A stretch of 64,000 nt of DNA from a virus: IMG/VR virus record IMGVR_UViG_3300041585_000108, positions 1 to 64,000 of that record. One strand, written 5' to 3'. A program made the translations under genes and the position numbers. Under the pieces are notes generated by a model. The model ran no database searches. It saw only the letters and a program-made list of their open reading frames with translations, and was not told the DNA's origin. Each line of letters begins with the position of its first letter. Position 1 is the first letter of the stretch. This document shows, one piece after another, positions 28,447-37,690 of this stretch.

Positions 28447-29275
28447 CGGCATCTATTTCTTTAATAATAATTTCATTTGTATCTATTTTAATAATTTGAA
28501 GATTTTGATCTACATAATCAGATTCTAGCATAGCAAAATTATTATTTTTATCTAAAAAGTATTTGCTTTTCCAGGGTATATTTTTGTCAGAAACGTAGTC
28601 TAAAAATGTTCTGGCAAAATATCTATCAGCATTAAAATATTGTTTTACCCCATGGTAAAAAGGTTCTGTTGATGGCATTATAACTGCATCTCCTGCCATA
28701 GGCTTATATCTGTAGTTTTTTTTAGAAACATCATCATAAACGCATATATCTCCACCAGAGTAATTGTTATTTAGATAAAAATTAATTGTTGCAACATGTC
28801 TTTTTAGCTTAACTTCATTTGGAAGAGGAAGCTCGTCAATATGGTATTCCATCATTAAATCTTTTTCTGTTTTTTTAAAAAGTTTTTCTTTTTTGTATTC
28901 ATACTTAAAATAATCTATATATATACTTTTCCCTATAGAATTCATCTTGTCCCAGTCTAAAATAAAATCTGGCCATATCCCATTATTTTTAAAATCAAAA
29001 AAATAATCTTTATTTATAAAATTTGTAATGTCATAAATTTCTTTAAGATATTTTTTTTCTTTAATTGATCGATCTGTTTTTAATTTTAAATCTAAATCCC
29101 CATCAAAAGACATTCCTTTTCTTTTTCCCTGTTGGTACCAATCTCTCCATGGGTCTAAAATTGATTCTAAGCTATCTTCTTCAAACAAGTCTATCATTTC
29201 TTGGCTAGACTTAAATATGTTTCTATAAACAACAATTTGAGGTGCAATTACTATCTTTTTAATATCATTAAACAT
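28439..29275 (-). CDS. 2-oxoglutarate/Fe(II)-dependent oxygenase
   Basis: 278 residues. EYHIDELPLP supplies HxD, followed by ATINFYLNNNYSGGDICVYD, YKPMAGDAVIMPS, FYHGVK with the distal His and DRYFARTF with the 2OG-binding Arg. Longer N-terminal region than the other family members in the window. It is placed between the recA end and nuclease genes, apart from the accessory oxygenases at 4.8-8.5 kb, so it may act on DNA or replication proteins. Confidence 0.85.
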   Translation of the reverse strand: MFNDIKKIVIAPQIVVYRNIFKSSQEMIDLFEEDSLESILDPWRDWYQQGKRKGMSFDGDLDLKLKTDRSIKEKKYLKEIYDITNFINKDYFFDFKNNGIWPDFILDWDKMNSIGKSIYIDYFKYEYKKEKLFKKTEKDLMMEYHIDELPLPNEVKLKRHVATINFYLNNNYSGGDICVYDDVSKKNYRYKPMAGDAVIMPSTEPFYHGVKQYFNADRYFARTFLDYVSDKNIPWKSKYFLDKNNNFAMLESDYVDQNLQIIKIDTNEIIIKEIDADV

Positions 29276-29463
29276 TAATTTATCACATACTCTGTTTTAT
29301 GATTATTGGCGCATGTCCAAAACATCATTTGTTGTTCTGGGTCAAACCAGGATTCAGATACATCTAGCTCACATTTTGAGCATGGCTTAACCCCATTAAT
29401 TTTTTCAAGGCTGTCTGAAATTAGTATTTCTTTTTTATCAAAAAACTCATTAAGATTTGGCAT
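29275..29463 (-). CDS. zinc-ribbon protein
   Basis: 62 residues: PCSKCELDVSES with CxxC, FWTCANNHKTEYVIN with C and H. Probably one zinc site. Its start overlaps the recA end by 14 bases. Function unknown. Confidence 0.65.
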   Translation of the reverse strand: MPNLNEFFDKKEILISDSLEKINGVKPCSKCELDVSESWFDPEQQMMFWTCANNHKTEYVIN

Positions 29464-30454
29464 TTATCTCTCCGATTAAGCTGCCTACAACAGCTGGATT
29501 TTCCCTTAAATAGGCTACAGTTTTTGCACGTCCTTGAAAACGTTCTCCATTTACTGTATACCATGCTCCACCTTTTTCAACCAACCCGTACATTTCAGCA
29601 ACATCTAACGTCTCTCCAACTCTATCAACACCTAAAGATTCTCCTTGGTAGTAGAAATCATATTGTCCTGAAAGGTTAGGGGGGCCGAGTTTGTTGTAAT
29701 CAATAATCCAATTGACTGGCCTTCCGACACGCTGTTCAATAATTTTGTCCCCAACTTGAACGCCAGCCTTGATAGCATTAGCTTCAGCTTCTGAAGACCA
29801 GAGCTTGATAACGGTACTAGAGAAAAATTTAACTGCCATTCCTCCTGTTGGGATGTGCGAAGCATGCATTGACCCAAATTGATTTCTTTGCTGGGAGATA
29901 AGAACAAGTAGTGTGTTTTTGTTTGCATAGTTTAACATTTTGACTGCGTGAGTCATATCCTTTGCTTCTGCGCCGATTTGCTTAGTATCTTGCAAATCTT
30001 TCATTTCATTTCCATCTTTTTCAAAATAAATGCCTGGAAGAAGTGCAGATATTGAATCAACAACAATTACATCTACTCCCGCTTCCATCAACTTAACTCC
30101 TACATCAACCATATCATTAACAGTCTTAGCCTGGGAATAAATAAGAGAAGAGGAATCTACTCCCAGCTGTTCTGCCCACTTTTGATCGTAAGAGGCTTCT
30201 GAATCAATCCAAGCGCAGGTTTTGCCTTCTTGTTGTGCTAAAGCAATCATTTGCAAACAAAAAGAAGATTTTCCTGCTGATTTGTTTCCCCATACAAGAA
30301 CCTGTCTACCGTAGCCTAAGCCCCCTTTAAGCGCAACGTTTAATCCGATGCTTGGGGTCAGCTGCTTATGAACTTTAATGTTTTGTGCAGATTGAACTCT
30401 TGCCCTTGTTTTTGGATCTAGTTTTGCCATAATATCTTCTAATGAAATAGTCAT
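29450..30454 (-). CDS. recA: RecA recombinase
   Basis: 334 residues. Walker A WGNKSAGKSS at 55-64, Walker B VDVIVVDSISALLP, and LISQQRNQFG followed by TGGMAVKFFSS as the L2/DNA-binding region. Shorter than bacterial RecA (about 350) and divergent, as is usual for phage forms. It promotes strand exchange in recombination-dependent replication with the polymerase, primase and helicase encoded upstream. GAAAGAA lies before ATG 30454; promoter at 30478-30506. Confidence 0.93.
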   Translation of the reverse strand: MTISLEDIMAKLDPKTRARVQSAQNIKVHKQLTPSIGLNVALKGGLGYGRQVLVWGNKSAGKSSFCLQMIALAQQEGKTCAWIDSEASYDQKWAEQLGVDSSSLIYSQAKTVNDMVDVGVKLMEAGVDVIVVDSISALLPGIYFEKDGNEMKDLQDTKQIGAEAKDMTHAVKMLNYANKNTLLVLISQQRNQFGSMHASHIPTGGMAVKFFSSTVIKLWSSEAEANAIKAGVQVGDKIIEQRVGRPVNWIIDYNKLGPPNLSGQYDFYYQGESLGVDRVGETLDVAEMYGLVEKGGAWYTVNGERFQGRAKTVAYLRENPAVVGSLIGEINAKS

Positions 30455-30477
30455 ATGTATTCTTTCTTCTCTCTAAT

Positions 30478-30506
30478 AGTATAGCATTAAAATAAATTGC
30501 TGTGAA
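30478..30506 (-). promoter_or_regulatory. promoter of recA
   Basis: TTCACA (30506-30501), 17 bp, TATACT (30483-30478) with TG at the extended -10 position. Predicted start near 30471, seventeen bases before ATG 30454. Confidence 0.7.
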
Positions 30507-30508
30507 GC

Positions 30509-30709
30509 CTAAACACCTTTAATTTTTAGCTTAAAGGTAAATGTTTTTTCTTCCTCACTATAATCAACCTGTACTTCTTTATCTTCATTTTCTGCATTAA
30601 TAATTTGAGATACGGGAACAGATATTTCTCCCAGTGTCTCTAGGGCTGCAACTAAAATTTTAGCAATATTTAGTTGTGCGTAGACGTCTTCAATTTTTGC
30701 ATCTGTCAT
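30509..30709 (-). CDS. hypothetical acidic protein
   Basis: 66 residues: MTDAKIEDVYAQLNIAKILV, ending in alternating charged strands (VQVDYSEEEKTFTFKLKIKG). Overlaps the polymerase stop by four bases. Not recognised; possibly a replication accessory from context. Confidence 0.6.
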   Translation of the reverse strand: MTDAKIEDVYAQLNIAKILVAALETLGEISVPVSQIINAENEDKEVQVDYSEEEKTFTFKLKIKGV

Positions 30710-33700
30710 TTTATTTCCTTTACATTTAATGTTCCATCATCTAGGGTAGACAATACAACCTTACACTTCATTCCTTCTCTCATCTTGGCCAATGTCATTT
30801 TGTACATAGTGGGGAAAGCAATTGCTCTTGTTAACTCTTTATGCTTATTAGATAATACAATATGACTCATTGTTTTTCCAGCTTTTGTAACGTATGGAGT
30901 AAAATTTACGACTATATATTCATCTTCTTCTAAGTCGTATTCTTTTTTATAAAGATAGTCCACGAACATATCGTTTGAAGATGGATCAATCTCTGATACT
31001 TTTATGTATCTAGCTATTCTATTATCTCCAACCAAAATAAAATACATCTGTCCAATTTCAATTTGTGTTTGCTCATTATGAAATAAACCAATTGTGCCAG
31101 TCTCATCAACAAGCTCTACTCTTGCCCATCCAGACCCTCTTTTAATTGCTTTAACCATTCCAAACATAACAAAGGAGCCTAAATCATCAAAATCTTCAAT
31201 AGGTCTAGCTTGAGCCTTTACTCTTGGCGGAATTCCTTCTAGATTAAATGTTGGTATTCCTAAGTATTCGTAGTAGTTATCTTTCTCATTGCCAATTCGC
31301 TTATTATCCTTAAAAGCAGCCCCACCAATATTATTAAGAGCAGTAATGGCCCTACTATTAATCCCGCTGCCTTTGGCTGAAGCCTTTTGAACAAAATTGG
31401 AATAGCTTTCGTATGGTCTTTTTTCTATTATTTTATTAGCTATATTGTCAGAAATAAATTTAATTTCTGCAAGACCAAATCTAATTGAATCTTTTTGCAA
31501 AGAAAAGTACAGGTTAGACTCATTGATATGAGGAAGAAGAACCTTAAGCCCAAGTCTTTTAGACTCAATTAAATACTCTGTCCTTGCATCTTTATCATTT
31601 TCATTTTTAAGAATAGAAAACATAAACTCAAGCGGGTAGTGCTTCTTAAGCCACGCAGTGTAATAAGATAACATTGAGTAGGCTACCGCATGTGAACGGT
31701 TAAAAGAATAGCCAGCATGTGCTTCAAAGTCTTGCCAAAGCTTTTCTGCTTTTTTTCTTGTAACATGGCTTGATGCACCATTAATAAACTTATCTTTAAA
31801 CTCATCAAACTCTTTAACATCTTTTTTCTTACCAATAATCTTACGAACTTTATCTGCTTCGGACCAAGACATACCGCCAAGATAAACACAAGCTTGCATA
31901 ACCTGTTCTTGATAAATAATTACACCATATGTATTTTCAATAAAAGGCTTCATGATTGCATGCATGTAATCAACTGCCTCATTACCATTTTTTCTTGCAA
32001 TATACGAAGCCCCAACAGTGTTCATGGCTCCTGGGCGTACCAAAGCATTTGATGCAATAAGATCTTCAAATTTGTCTGTACCCATTTTTATTAAAAGGTT
32101 TGTGTATGGTGTTGCTTCTGCTTGAAACACCCCCTTGGTGTATCCTTCGCTAAGCATCTTATATACTTCTGGATCTTCTAAAGATAGGGCAGAAAGATTT
32201 ATATCTTTTCCAGTTCTTTTTTTAATAGACTTTAATGTATCAGAAATTACTGATAAAGTTTTAAGTCCAAGGGCATCCAGCTTAATAAGACCGATGTCCG
32301 CAACCGTATCCATGTCATAAGCAACAACTGGTATTCTTCCAGAAACTTTATCTTGGGAGTCTTCTCTTGATTCTACTGGCGCAAATTTTCTAAGAGCATC
32401 TTTAGCAACAACTACTCCAGCAGCATGAACTCCAACAGATCTAATTCTTCCTCTTAGTCTATCGGCTAGCCAAACAACTTCTGGGTATTTTGCTCTAAAC
32501 TCTTTTGTATTTGGTGATGAAATAAAATCTTCAAAAGTGTCAATTGATTTCATTGCACGATTTACTTCCTGTAAAGGAACCATAAAAATACGTGCAGCAT
32601 CTCTAATTACACCCTTATCTTTAAAATAAGTGTAGGTTGAAATAGAAGCAACATGCTTAAACTTTTTCTTTAAATAATCTTTGACTTCTTTTCTTCTGCG
32701 ATCTTCAAAGTCTGTATCGATATCTGGAAAGTCATTGCGCTCTGGGTTAATAAATCTAAAAAACAGTAGATCATATTTAATTGGATCTACGTCTGTTATT
32801 CCTAGTGTGTAACATACCAATGAGCCTGCTGCCGATCCTCGTCCTGGACCAACTCTAATGTCATTTGTTTTTGCCCAGTTAATCATATCAGCAATAACTA
32901 AAAAATAAGATGCAAAGTTTTTAGATGCAATCACACCAAGCTCTTCTTGTACTCTATCAATATAAACTTGATTATCTCCAAAGCCTAGGGAATTTAATCC
33001 GTCATAAGCCATATCCCTTAATTTTTCATCTGCATCTGTTTTAGGAACAGGAAGAAGATCTAAATTTTGATTAAAATCGTAGTCTCCAATTTTATCTGAT
33101 ATCTCTATAGTGTTTTCATAGATGTCTGTTCTTGTTATTCCAGCCTTATTAAAATCAGACTCTATCTCAGAACGACTTTGAATAAATAAATTCATATCTT
33201 GAAAAGAAATTCTACGATCTGGATAAAGGTAATTAAACCTTTCCATCATATCTTTTATGTTACGAGACATATCAAAATCAGAGTCTTTGTCTATTTTGGG
33301 TGAAGTAGAAAGAATAAGTAATGCTTCTTCAAGAACTCTATCTTCTTCTTTAGCAAAATGTGCGTCACCTGTTGCAACAGATTTAATCCCTAGCTCATCC
33401 GCTAAATCTAATAAAGCATTATTTATTTCTAGCGGATTGTGAGATTGTACCTCAACATAAAAATCTTCTTGAAAAGTTTTCTTAAAGTCTTTGAGCATAA
33501 GTCGTGCTTCAGACATATCTCCTTTAGCAATAGCCTTGCTAATAAGTCCATTAAGACATCCAGACAATACAATAATGCCTTCTGCATATTCCCTCAAAAT
33601 TTCTTTATCTATACGAGGCTTATGATAAAAACCTTCGTTCCACGCAATTTCTTGCAGAGTATTAATGTTTTCTAAACCTTTTTTGTTTTTAGCCAACAAT

Positions 33701-33975
33701 ATAATGTGGTTATAAGCTTGAATAGATTTATCTGTTTTGGAAGATCTGTCAAACCTATCTGTGGGAGATATGTAAGCCTCTACCCCAAGAATAGGTTTGA
33801 TTCCTAAATTTTTAGCGGCTATCTGCATTTCTCTATGAGAAGACAAAGTCCCATGATCAGTTATTGCAATTGCTGTTTGTCCAGCATCTAAAGCAGCTTG
33901 ACATAATTCGGCAGGAGAATTAAGACCATCCATTAAAGAATAGTAACTATGCACATGTAAGTGTGTGAATGACAT
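30706..33975 (-). CDS. dnaE: DNA polymerase III alpha subunit (DnaE type)
   Basis: 1089 residues, slightly shorter than cellular DnaE (about 1160). N-terminal PHP domain with THLHVHSYYSLMDG and ITDHGTLSSH. C-family palm: GPGRGSAAGSLVCY, catalytic Asp pair in FPDIDTDFEDRRR near residues 418-420, and third Asp in LIKLDALGLKTL near 565. Fingers (FNRSHAVAYSMLSYYTAWLK), tandem HhH and an OB-fold region follow. It is the phage replicative polymerase and would work with the adjacent helicase, primase and ssDNA-binding protein; no sliding clamp gene is seen here. GGAG precedes ATG 33975. Confidence 0.95.
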   Translation of the reverse strand: MSFTHLHVHSYYSLMDGLNSPAELCQAALDAGQTAIAITDHGTLSSHREMQIAAKNLGIKPILGVEAYISPTDRFDRSSKTDKSIQAYNHIILLAKNKKGLENINTLQEIAWNEGFYHKPRIDKEILREYAEGIIVLSGCLNGLISKAIAKGDMSEARLMLKDFKKTFQEDFYVEVQSHNPLEINNALLDLADELGIKSVATGDAHFAKEEDRVLEEALLILSTSPKIDKDSDFDMSRNIKDMMERFNYLYPDRRISFQDMNLFIQSRSEIESDFNKAGITRTDIYENTIEISDKIGDYDFNQNLDLLPVPKTDADEKLRDMAYDGLNSLGFGDNQVYIDRVQEELGVIASKNFASYFLVIADMINWAKTNDIRVGPGRGSAAGSLVCYTLGITDVDPIKYDLLFFRFINPERNDFPDIDTDFEDRRRKEVKDYLKKKFKHVASISTYTYFKDKGVIRDAARIFMVPLQEVNRAMKSIDTFEDFISSPNTKEFRAKYPEVVWLADRLRGRIRSVGVHAAGVVVAKDALRKFAPVESREDSQDKVSGRIPVVAYDMDTVADIGLIKLDALGLKTLSVISDTLKSIKKRTGKDINLSALSLEDPEVYKMLSEGYTKGVFQAEATPYTNLLIKMGTDKFEDLIASNALVRPGAMNTVGASYIARKNGNEAVDYMHAIMKPFIENTYGVIIYQEQVMQACVYLGGMSWSEADKVRKIIGKKKDVKEFDEFKDKFINGASSHVTRKKAEKLWQDFEAHAGYSFNRSHAVAYSMLSYYTAWLKKHYPLEFMFSILKNENDKDARTEYLIESKRLGLKVLLPHINESNLYFSLQKDSIRFGLAEIKFISDNIANKIIEKRPYESYSNFVQKASAKGSGINSRAITALNNIGGAAFKDNKRIGNEKDNYYEYLGIPTFNLEGIPPRVKAQARPIEDFDDLGSFVMFGMVKAIKRGSGWARVELVDETGTIGLFHNEQTQIEIGQMYFILVGDNRIARYIKVSEIDPSSNDMFVDYLYKKEYDLEEDEYIVVNFTPYVTKAGKTMSHIVLSNKHKELTRAIAFPTMYKMTLAKMREGMKCKVVLSTLDDGTLNVKEIK

Positions 33976-33998
33976 CTTAATTCTCCGCCAAAATCATA

Positions 33999-34673
33999 TT
34001 ACCAGTCTAAATTGCTGCTAGTAGCAGAATCAGATTCTGGTTCATGACTTCCGCCTTCACCATTAAAGAAAGCTTCTTGTTCCGTGTAAGGCATGTCACG
34101 AACAGCCAAAGTCTCTAAATCATAGAGTTCTAAGGTAGAGTCATCAAACTTCACTTCATCTTTTGCAAGAGGAATAATAGTATAGCTTGTGTCTGTTTTT
34201 GTTCCTGTACGTTTAATACGCCACATGAGATTTGTGATAGATCCCATTTCTCCAGCATATTCAATTAGTGTAGGTGTAATTGTTTTCCCGCTTGAACCTT
34301 GGGAAAGAATTGCAACATATGGCTCTTCTTTTCCATCATCAATTAAAACATTCATGTAAAGTCGTGAACGACCTTTCCATCCTGCCTTGTAGTCTTTACG
34401 GTGTTGCTCACAACCATAACACTTTCCTTGGTCTTCCATTGAGCATAGCGCCTTGCGCTTATAATCTTTTGGGTTAGTGTGCTCTACTGCAATAAACCCT
34501 AGTCCGTTTTTTTCGTTATAGGATGGTGAATCTGGATCGAGTTCCTGCAAAAACCTTACTTTAACGCTTTCTGCATCTTCCAGCTTTGCCCAACGTGCTT
34601 TGGTGCCATCGCCACTTGGTTGTGGCCTGTCCATTACTTGATTTAGTCCTTTTAACCCTTTTACGATACCCAT
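33999..34673 (-). CDS. probable single-stranded-DNA-binding protein with zinc motif
   Basis: 224 residues. Compact core with CSMEDQGKCYGCEQH (a Cys/His zinc-type loop within a beta-rich region) and an acidic tail SHEPESDSATSSNLDW ending in an aromatic residue, the arrangement seen in phage gp32-like and SSB proteins that recruit replication partners by their C-termini. It lies between primase and polymerase. The assignment rests on layout, not on a diagnostic motif. Confidence 0.65.
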   Translation of the reverse strand: MGIVKGLKGLNQVMDRPQPSGDGTKARWAKLEDAESVKVRFLQELDPDSPSYNEKNGLGFIAVEHTNPKDYKRKALCSMEDQGKCYGCEQHRKDYKAGWKGRSRLYMNVLIDDGKEEPYVAILSQGSSGKTITPTLIEYAGEMGSITNLMWRIKRTGTKTDTSYTIIPLAKDEVKFDDSTLELYDLETLAVRDMPYTEQEAFFNGEGGSHEPESDSATSSNLDW

Positions 34674-34723
34674 GTTATCCTCTTCTTATTTGTAGGTGAT
34701 GGTATAGATCCATCTGTTATTTT

Positions 34724-34752
34724 ATTATATCATATCCAAGAACGATATTCAA
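34724..34752 (-). promoter_or_regulatory. promoter upstream of the ssDNA-binding/polymerase genes
   Basis: TTGAAT (34752-34747), 17 bp, TATAAT (34729-34724), with TGA making an extended -10. Lies at the end of the primase gene; predicted start near 34717, a leader of about 44 bases. Confidence 0.75.
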
Positions 34753-35725
34753 TATCTGATACTGAGTTTTTTATACAGTATTTGATCTCTTCATCTGTTA
34801 AATCCCCTGCATCTTTTGCATCATGTGGATAAACTTTATTGTAATCAAATGCTGCCCACATAATATCTTTGTTCCTTAATTTGCTTGAAATTGACTTTCC
34901 TAATTCTCTTCCAGCTTCATCAGCATCAGTCATTATGATTATCTTGTTAAAAAATCTATTCAATAAGCTTTGTTGTTCATTAGATAAAAATCCTCCTAAA
35001 GTAGCAACTACATTTGGGAATCCAGCTTGATGAATTCTTATAGCATCAAAGTTAGACTCACACACAATTACTTGCTCTCCAATTTTCTTTGCCCTATGAA
35101 CATTGAACAATGTCTTGCTTTTAGGAAGGCTAGTGCTATTTTTAAAAGATTTACCCTCTATAGATCTTCCCACTAACCCAATTGGTTTTCCGTCTGGACT
35201 GTGTACTGGAGTGATAACCATGCTCATTGATGATGAATATCCTAGTCCAAAATGATCTGAGGAATCTTTATCTATTCCCCTGCTTTTTAAATAGTTTATT
35301 GCTAGGATATTAGAGCCTAATTCTGTATGAAGCCTATCTAGTATCTCCTGAGAAAACTCTTCAAACTTTGGCTTATCTTCTAGCATATCTGACATTAGCT
35401 CATCAAAATTATTTAGTGACTCTGTTTCTTTATTTGCTATTAGCCTTAATGATTCAAAGTCGTTCTTGTGCATAGTTCTTTTAATTAATTCAATCAGGGT
35501 TCCAACCTCACTGCATGCTGGATTAAAACAAATAAATGCTCCAGATCTTTGGCTTACGCTAAAGCTAGAGGTATTTCTATTAGAATGAAATGGGCAATAG
35601 CATAGAAAGTCATTTCCAGTTTCACCAACAATATCTAAACCGATTTCTTTTAATATTGATTTGATGTGGCTGGGGGCATACTCCGTGGTATTAATTTGTT
35701 TTGAGTTGTACCCTCTAATTGCCAT
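34730..35725 (-). CDS. DnaG-type DNA primase
   Basis: 331 residues from ATG 35725, which has AGGAAAGAAG upstream; an ATG at 35776 lies deep in the preceding gene. Zinc-binding domain: CYCPFHSNRNTSSFSV (C44, H47), then FICFNPAC (C67, C71; spacing one longer than usual). TOPRIM: VIVCESNFDAIRIHQAG and IIMTDADEAGRELG. It is shorter than cellular DnaG and ends soon after the TOPRIM, without an obvious helicase-binding domain. Works with the DnaB-like helicase encoded just upstream. Confidence 0.9.
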   Translation of the reverse strand: MAIRGYNSKQINTTEYAPSHIKSILKEIGLDIVGETGNDFLCYCPFHSNRNTSSFSVSQRSGAFICFNPACSEVGTLIELIKRTMHKNDFESLRLIANKETESLNNFDELMSDMLEDKPKFEEFSQEILDRLHTELGSNILAINYLKSRGIDKDSSDHFGLGYSSSMSMVITPVHSPDGKPIGLVGRSIEGKSFKNSTSLPKSKTLFNVHRAKKIGEQVIVCESNFDAIRIHQAGFPNVVATLGGFLSNEQQSLLNRFFNKIIIMTDADEAGRELGKSISSKLRNKDIMWAAFDYNKVYPHDAKDAGDLTDEEIKYCIKNSVSDIEYRSWI

Positions 35726-35952
35726 GACTTCTTCTTTCCTACATATATACCATGAAGAGTCATTAAGAATCTCCATGTCTCGCCCGTAAACTCTATTGAG
35801 AATGCTGGGTCCATATCTAAAACTCTTATATAGCCTTTGCCACGCATGTCTTGTACCAACAAGTTTTCATACTGTGGCCTTAAACTTATAAGTTGTGCAT
35901 TGTCATAAAACTCTACTTCAATTTGAAATCTTTTAATTTTTTTGTGCGTCAT
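35650..35952 (-). CDS. hypothetical protein between helicase and primase
   Basis: 100 residues from ATG 35952: MTHKKIKRFQIEVEFYDNAQ, beta-rich, with RVLDMDPAFSIEFTGETWRF. Its last 25 codons overlap the primase start in another frame, unusually long for this genome, so the C-terminus may be rapidly evolving or the true stop may lie earlier. The frame has coding character up to GIYVGKKKSW. Not recognised. Confidence 0.55.
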   Translation of the reverse strand: MTHKKIKRFQIEVEFYDNAQLISLRPQYENLLVQDMRGKGYIRVLDMDPAFSIEFTGETWRFLMTLHGIYVGKKKSWQLEGTTQNKLIPRSMPPATSNQY

Positions 35953-37180
35953 TGGCAAAAGGGTTTTCATAAATTTCTTTGACAACACCTCTGTTGATAT
36001 CCCAATCTAAAAATACTCCAAAGTCATGTCCATGTCTATTTTTTCTAGAAACAATTTCAATCATATCGGTACCCTTGTACTTATGAATAGCCATAGCCAT
36101 ATCTGCATCATACTCAATTGCTTTAGACCATGCAACCTGACTCATCATTGGAGGGTTATCTTGATCTGTAATATCATCTGCTGTGGCAGCAGTAATATCG
36201 ATAATAGGAATATTGTTTCTTACCGCTAAGTTTTTAAACTCACGAGAAATATTCATATTGCGTTCTGTTGGTGCCTTAGAATTATTATTATCTGTAAATA
36301 GCTGATGGTAATCAAGGATAACAATGTCTGGCTTATGCTGATCAATCTTAGCTTGAATAGCATTTGGCGTTACGTTTCCAGAGCCTTCATTTGAAACTAA
36401 AATAAACTTATTCTTGTCCGCAAACTTTTTACTAGACCATGTTCTGAAGTCATCAATATTAATATCGCCTTTAGAAAAATCACTGGCCTTAAATAAACCA
36501 GATCCAAGCATAGTATAAATACGATCACGCATATTCTCTGGAGTCATTTCAAGAGAAACAATCATTGGCTTAAATCCTTGCTCCCAAGCTTTGCAAGCTA
36601 AATATGAGGTAAACCATGTCTTTCCTCTTCCTGGCCAACCAATGGCTACGATAAGGTGTCCTGGAGCCATTCCAGTAGGGTATGCTAAATCGATTGACTG
36701 AAATCCTGTCCTAATACCTGGAGAGCCACCCATCTCGTCTGTACGGACCTTCAGAGCCATTAAATGCTTAATTGCATTATCTGCATCAGTTACATCTAGG
36801 TCTCTTACGTTATTAGTATATTTGTTTAAACTAGAAAGCTGAGATTGCAATTCTCCAATTACTCTGGAGGCTACATCTTCTTTTAGCATTGAGCCGCCTC
36901 GAATAAGAATACTCTTTAGTTTATGAGAAAGAAATTCATTCTTAAGATTATCTAAATAGTATGCTGTTTCTGCAGTAGCATTTAAATCTGGCTCAAAGTC
37001 TTTAAACTTTTCTTGCAGTATTCCAACTTCAGGTATTGACTTAAACTTATTGTAATAGGATTTTAATCCATCCCAAACATCTCCGTGGGAGGTAAATAAC
37101 TCATCTACATTTTCAGCCATGACTGTGCTGATATCTTTATTCTTGCATATAGCAGAAATTAACGTAGCTTCTGTATTCAT
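35933..37180 (-). CDS. DnaB-like replicative helicase
   Basis: 415 residues. Walker A AIGWPGRGKTWF at 179-190, Walker B PDIVILDYHQLF, PIIDITAATADD sensor region, and EIVSRKNRHGHDFG with the arginine finger. The N-terminal domain has the DnaB layout (ATLISAICKN) but is short. It should unwind DNA at the fork together with the primase downstream. Start overlaps the upstream gene by four bases. Confidence 0.92.
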   Translation of the reverse strand: MNTEATLISAICKNKDISTVMAENVDELFTSHGDVWDGLKSYYNKFKSIPEVGILQEKFKDFEPDLNATAETAYYLDNLKNEFLSHKLKSILIRGGSMLKEDVASRVIGELQSQLSSLNKYTNNVRDLDVTDADNAIKHLMALKVRTDEMGGSPGIRTGFQSIDLAYPTGMAPGHLIVAIGWPGRGKTWFTSYLACKAWEQGFKPMIVSLEMTPENMRDRIYTMLGSGLFKASDFSKGDINIDDFRTWSSKKFADKNKFILVSNEGSGNVTPNAIQAKIDQHKPDIVILDYHQLFTDNNNSKAPTERNMNISREFKNLAVRNNIPIIDITAATADDITDQDNPPMMSQVAWSKAIEYDADMAMAIHKYKGTDMIEIVSRKNRHGHDFGVFLDWDINRGVVKEIYENPFANDAQKN

Positions 37181-37497
37181 AATCCGCCTTCTTCCACCAT
37201 TTTTTTAGTATGCTCTCGCAGTAAACGACGAGTTTCAAAATCTTTTTTTAATTCTATCCTAGCTTGATCCATTTTGTCAAAGTTATAATAGAAGAACTGT
37301 AGAGGGTGGCCAGTTTTTTCTAATGAAAAATAATAGCTTAATAGATCTGAGGCTTTATCAAATCCAACGCTATCTATTACATCCTGCATAGCCCATTTTT
37401 CTCTAAATTTATTTAAAGTAGCTGGCTTATTATATTTATCTCTATACAAGTTTTGATAAAGCGTCATAAGGATATATGGATCTTTATTATTTGCCAT
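37177..37497 (-). CDS. conserved phage protein, possible helicase partner
   Basis: 106 residues, basic and helical: LYQNLYRDKYNKPATLNKFR, then KASDLLSYYFSLEKTGH. ATGA-coupled to the helicase gene. The size and place beside DnaB would suit a helicase loader, but no motif proves it. Confidence 0.6.
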   Translation of the reverse strand: MANNKDPYILMTLYQNLYRDKYNKPATLNKFREKWAMQDVIDSVGFDKASDLLSYYFSLEKTGHPLQFFYYNFDKMDQARIELKKDFETRRLLREHTKKMVEEGGL

Positions 37498-37690
37498 TCT
37501 TAAGCTCTTCTTCTACCTCACTTGTTTTTTGAATTAGCTTGCTTTCTACAAAAGCGTATATTCTTTCTGTGGCAGCATCTACTGTTTCCCCCTGCCTAAC
37601 ATCATCTTCAATGCCTACACCAATCTTAATGCTCTCATAGTTACCTAAATTTCTAGTAAATGATAGATCTACTTTAACTCTTGTTGTCAT
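37487..37690 (-). CDS. conserved hypothetical phage protein
   Basis: 67 residues from ATG 37690 (TAATG with the previous gene): MTTRVKVDLSFTRNLGNYES, then GIEDDVRQGETVDAATERIY and a helical acidic tail. A family of unknown function frequent in phages, to my recollection. Confidence 0.65.
   Translation of the reverse strand: MTTRVKVDLSFTRNLGNYESIKIGVGIEDDVRQGETVDAATERIYAFVESKLIQKTSEVEEELKNGK

Noticed and set aside
29632-29928. Second minus-strand frame inside recA
   Set aside because: Overlaps recA fully in another frame without a ribosome site; recA is unambiguous.
31683-31889. Minus-strand frame inside the polymerase gene
   Set aside because: Shadow frame within dnaE.
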